Below are positions 34,112 to 34,947 of a stretch of DNA of 34,947 nucleotides, one piece after another; within the stretch, counting starts at the first letter, position 1; each line of letters opens with the position of its first letter. A model generated the notes under the pieces. It was not told where the DNA came from. It searched no databases and saw nothing but the letters and a program-made list of their open reading frames with translations. The stretch comes from Erwinia endophytica (GTDB taxonomy: Bacteria; Pseudomonadota; Gammaproteobacteria; Enterobacterales; Enterobacteriaceae). The DNA is taken from contig NZ_RQVV01000051.1 in assembly GCF_009295515.1 (NCBI RefSeq), positions 1 through 34,947 on the forward strand. The letters run 5' to 3'. The translations under genes and the position numbers were made by a program.

Positions 34112-34947
34112 TTAAACTGTCCTCAGACACAAAGTTTGCAACTATTTCAAACTGAAGAGGCCTCTCCCCAGTTTTTATTAATACGCGACCTTTTTCATCA
34201 GCCACCCCTGTATTTATAGTTCCATCTTCAAATTTTATTGTATAGTCCACAAAAGGAACAGGTTCACCGGTTATATTACTTTTGAAATCTATGAAACGAA
34301 TGTATTCATCTAGCTTAATTAGCGGAAAGACCATCATTTCAGGCTTATGCTGCGTTTTTTCCCGCCTGACGTAATACCCGGCCCTTGTTCTGTACTCCCC
34401 GGCCGTCGCTGATTCAATAGCATTCCCATCCAGCGTGATATAACTCCCGCCACCATTCAGGGTGATCCTCTTTTTCGCGATGATTTTGATTTCATCCTCC
34501 GTGCTGACAATGCTGATTTCTTTACGTGCCAGCAATTCCATCAGGTCGTTCTGCGCCTGCACCTGCACCGGACCCTGGTTCGCGATGAGCTTGATGCCGA
34601 GCTTTCTCACAAACACGCTCAGCGTATTGCCAACCCCAATGAAAAAGTTCTTCATCACGCTGACGTCAGCATTTTTACCGGCAGTGGCAATCAGGTTCTG
34701 GCCAGCAGACACCTGCAGATGTTCCCCGCTGGTCATCGCCATACCCTCCGGCGCACTCAGCAGCAGCACCGATTTTTTGAGATCCGTCAGTTGCTGTTCC
34801 AGCAGCGTAATCTGCGCCTGCAGGTCCGCCGGATTTGCCGTCGCCGACTGCGCATCCGCCGAAATGGATGTCATCTGTTCCCGGGCATCACCCAGATTGC
34901 TGACCGCCGGCTGCATCTCCAGCACCTGGCCCTGGGCCTTCGTCTGC
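34095..34947 (-). CDS. vgrG: Type VI secretion spike protein VgrG, C-terminal part (partial at window edge)
   Basis: The frame is open to the window edge, so the N-terminal gp27/gp5-like spike domains lie outside. Visible are a coiled-coil-like segment (QAQITLLEQQLTDLKKSVLLLSAP) and then the DUF2345 beta-helix extension with repetitive short strands (AGQNLIATAGKNADVSV, IGVGNTLSVFVRKLGIKLIANQGPVQVQAQNDLMELLARK, ITLNGGGSYITLDG), with GEYRTRAGYYV at the end. The last 64 residues (34098-34289) form a transthyretin-like domain: TGEPVPFVDYTIKFEDG, GVADEKGRVLIKTGE. In enteroaggregative E. coli a VgrG domain of this type binds the cargo effector. The stop overlaps the effector gene by 17 bases, strongly implying cargo pairing. 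Confidence 0.9.
   Translation of the reverse strand, partial: QTKAQGQVLEMQPAVSNLGDAREQMTSISADAQSATANPADLQAQITLLEQQLTDLKKSVLLLSAPEGMAMTSGEHLQVSAGQNLIATAGKNADVSVMKNFFIGVGNTLSVFVRKLGIKLIANQGPVQVQAQNDLMELLARKEISIVSTEDEIKIIAKKRITLNGGGSYITLDGNAIESATAGEYRTRAGYYVRREKTQHKPEMMVFPLIKLDEYIRFIDFKSNITGEPVPFVDYTIKFEDGTINTGVADEKGRVLIKTGERPLQFEIVANFVSEDSLNGSIK

Overview
The window looks like accessory and metabolic DNA from an enterobacterial chromosome. The IS1, IS3 and ISAs1 (H-repeat) remnants, the DUF3289/DUF943 pair, the VgrG with a long C-terminal extension and the KbaZ/AgaS/KbaY proteins all suggest Enterobacterales, most plausibly a plant- or insect-associated member of the Pectobacteriaceae/Erwiniaceae (Brenneria, Dickeya or Sodalis type). 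The genus is an inference. The many broken transposases, truncated genes and an in-frame amber codon point to a genome undergoing IS-driven decay.

Layout. Bases 1-6442 are an IS graveyard. Fragments of at least four transposable elements surround a DUF3289 gene and a DUF943 gene (candidate toxin and immunity pair), a LysR regulator with a divergent zinc-free MDR oxidoreductase, and the 3' end of a TonB-dependent receptor. Bases 6790-11587 hold an SDR-family protein whose catalytic Tyr and Lys appear replaced, a leftward operon of polar amino-acid binding protein, permease (interrupted by an amber codon) and CutA, an OxlT-like MFS carrier, and a sulfonate-type binding-protein remnant.

Bases 11631-23123 are a coherent carbohydrate locus. 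A leftward operon (kbaZ, agaS, kbaY) diverges from a BadF-type sugar kinase. This is followed rightward by a complete ABC sugar importer (binding protein, two permeases, ATPase) enclosing a MelA-like GH4 glycosidase, and then a DeoR-family regulator. The likely scheme is import of an alpha-galactoside or galactosaminide, hydrolysis by GH4, phosphorylation by the kinase, deamination/isomerisation by AgaS and aldol cleavage by KbaYZ. No deacetylase and no tagatose-6-phosphate kinase are present in the window.

Bases 23206-24618 contain a small heat-shock protein with a sigma32-like promoter, a small unknown gene, and the tail of an amylo-alpha-1,6-glucosidase. Bases 24821-31574 form a hydantoinase/oxoprolinase locus: an MHS-family transporter, an IclR regulator, and divergent hyuA and hyuB. 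A near-perfect operator candidate is shared between the two promoters. Beyond an ISAs1 fragment, the right end (32763-34947, leftward) is a type VI secretion cassette: VgrG C-terminus, a zinc amidase effector and a membrane-anchored putative immunity protein. The VgrG tail and the effector N-terminus appear to carry related transthyretin-like domains, and an 11-base G tract separates effector stop from immunity start. That cassette is the most interesting part of the window.
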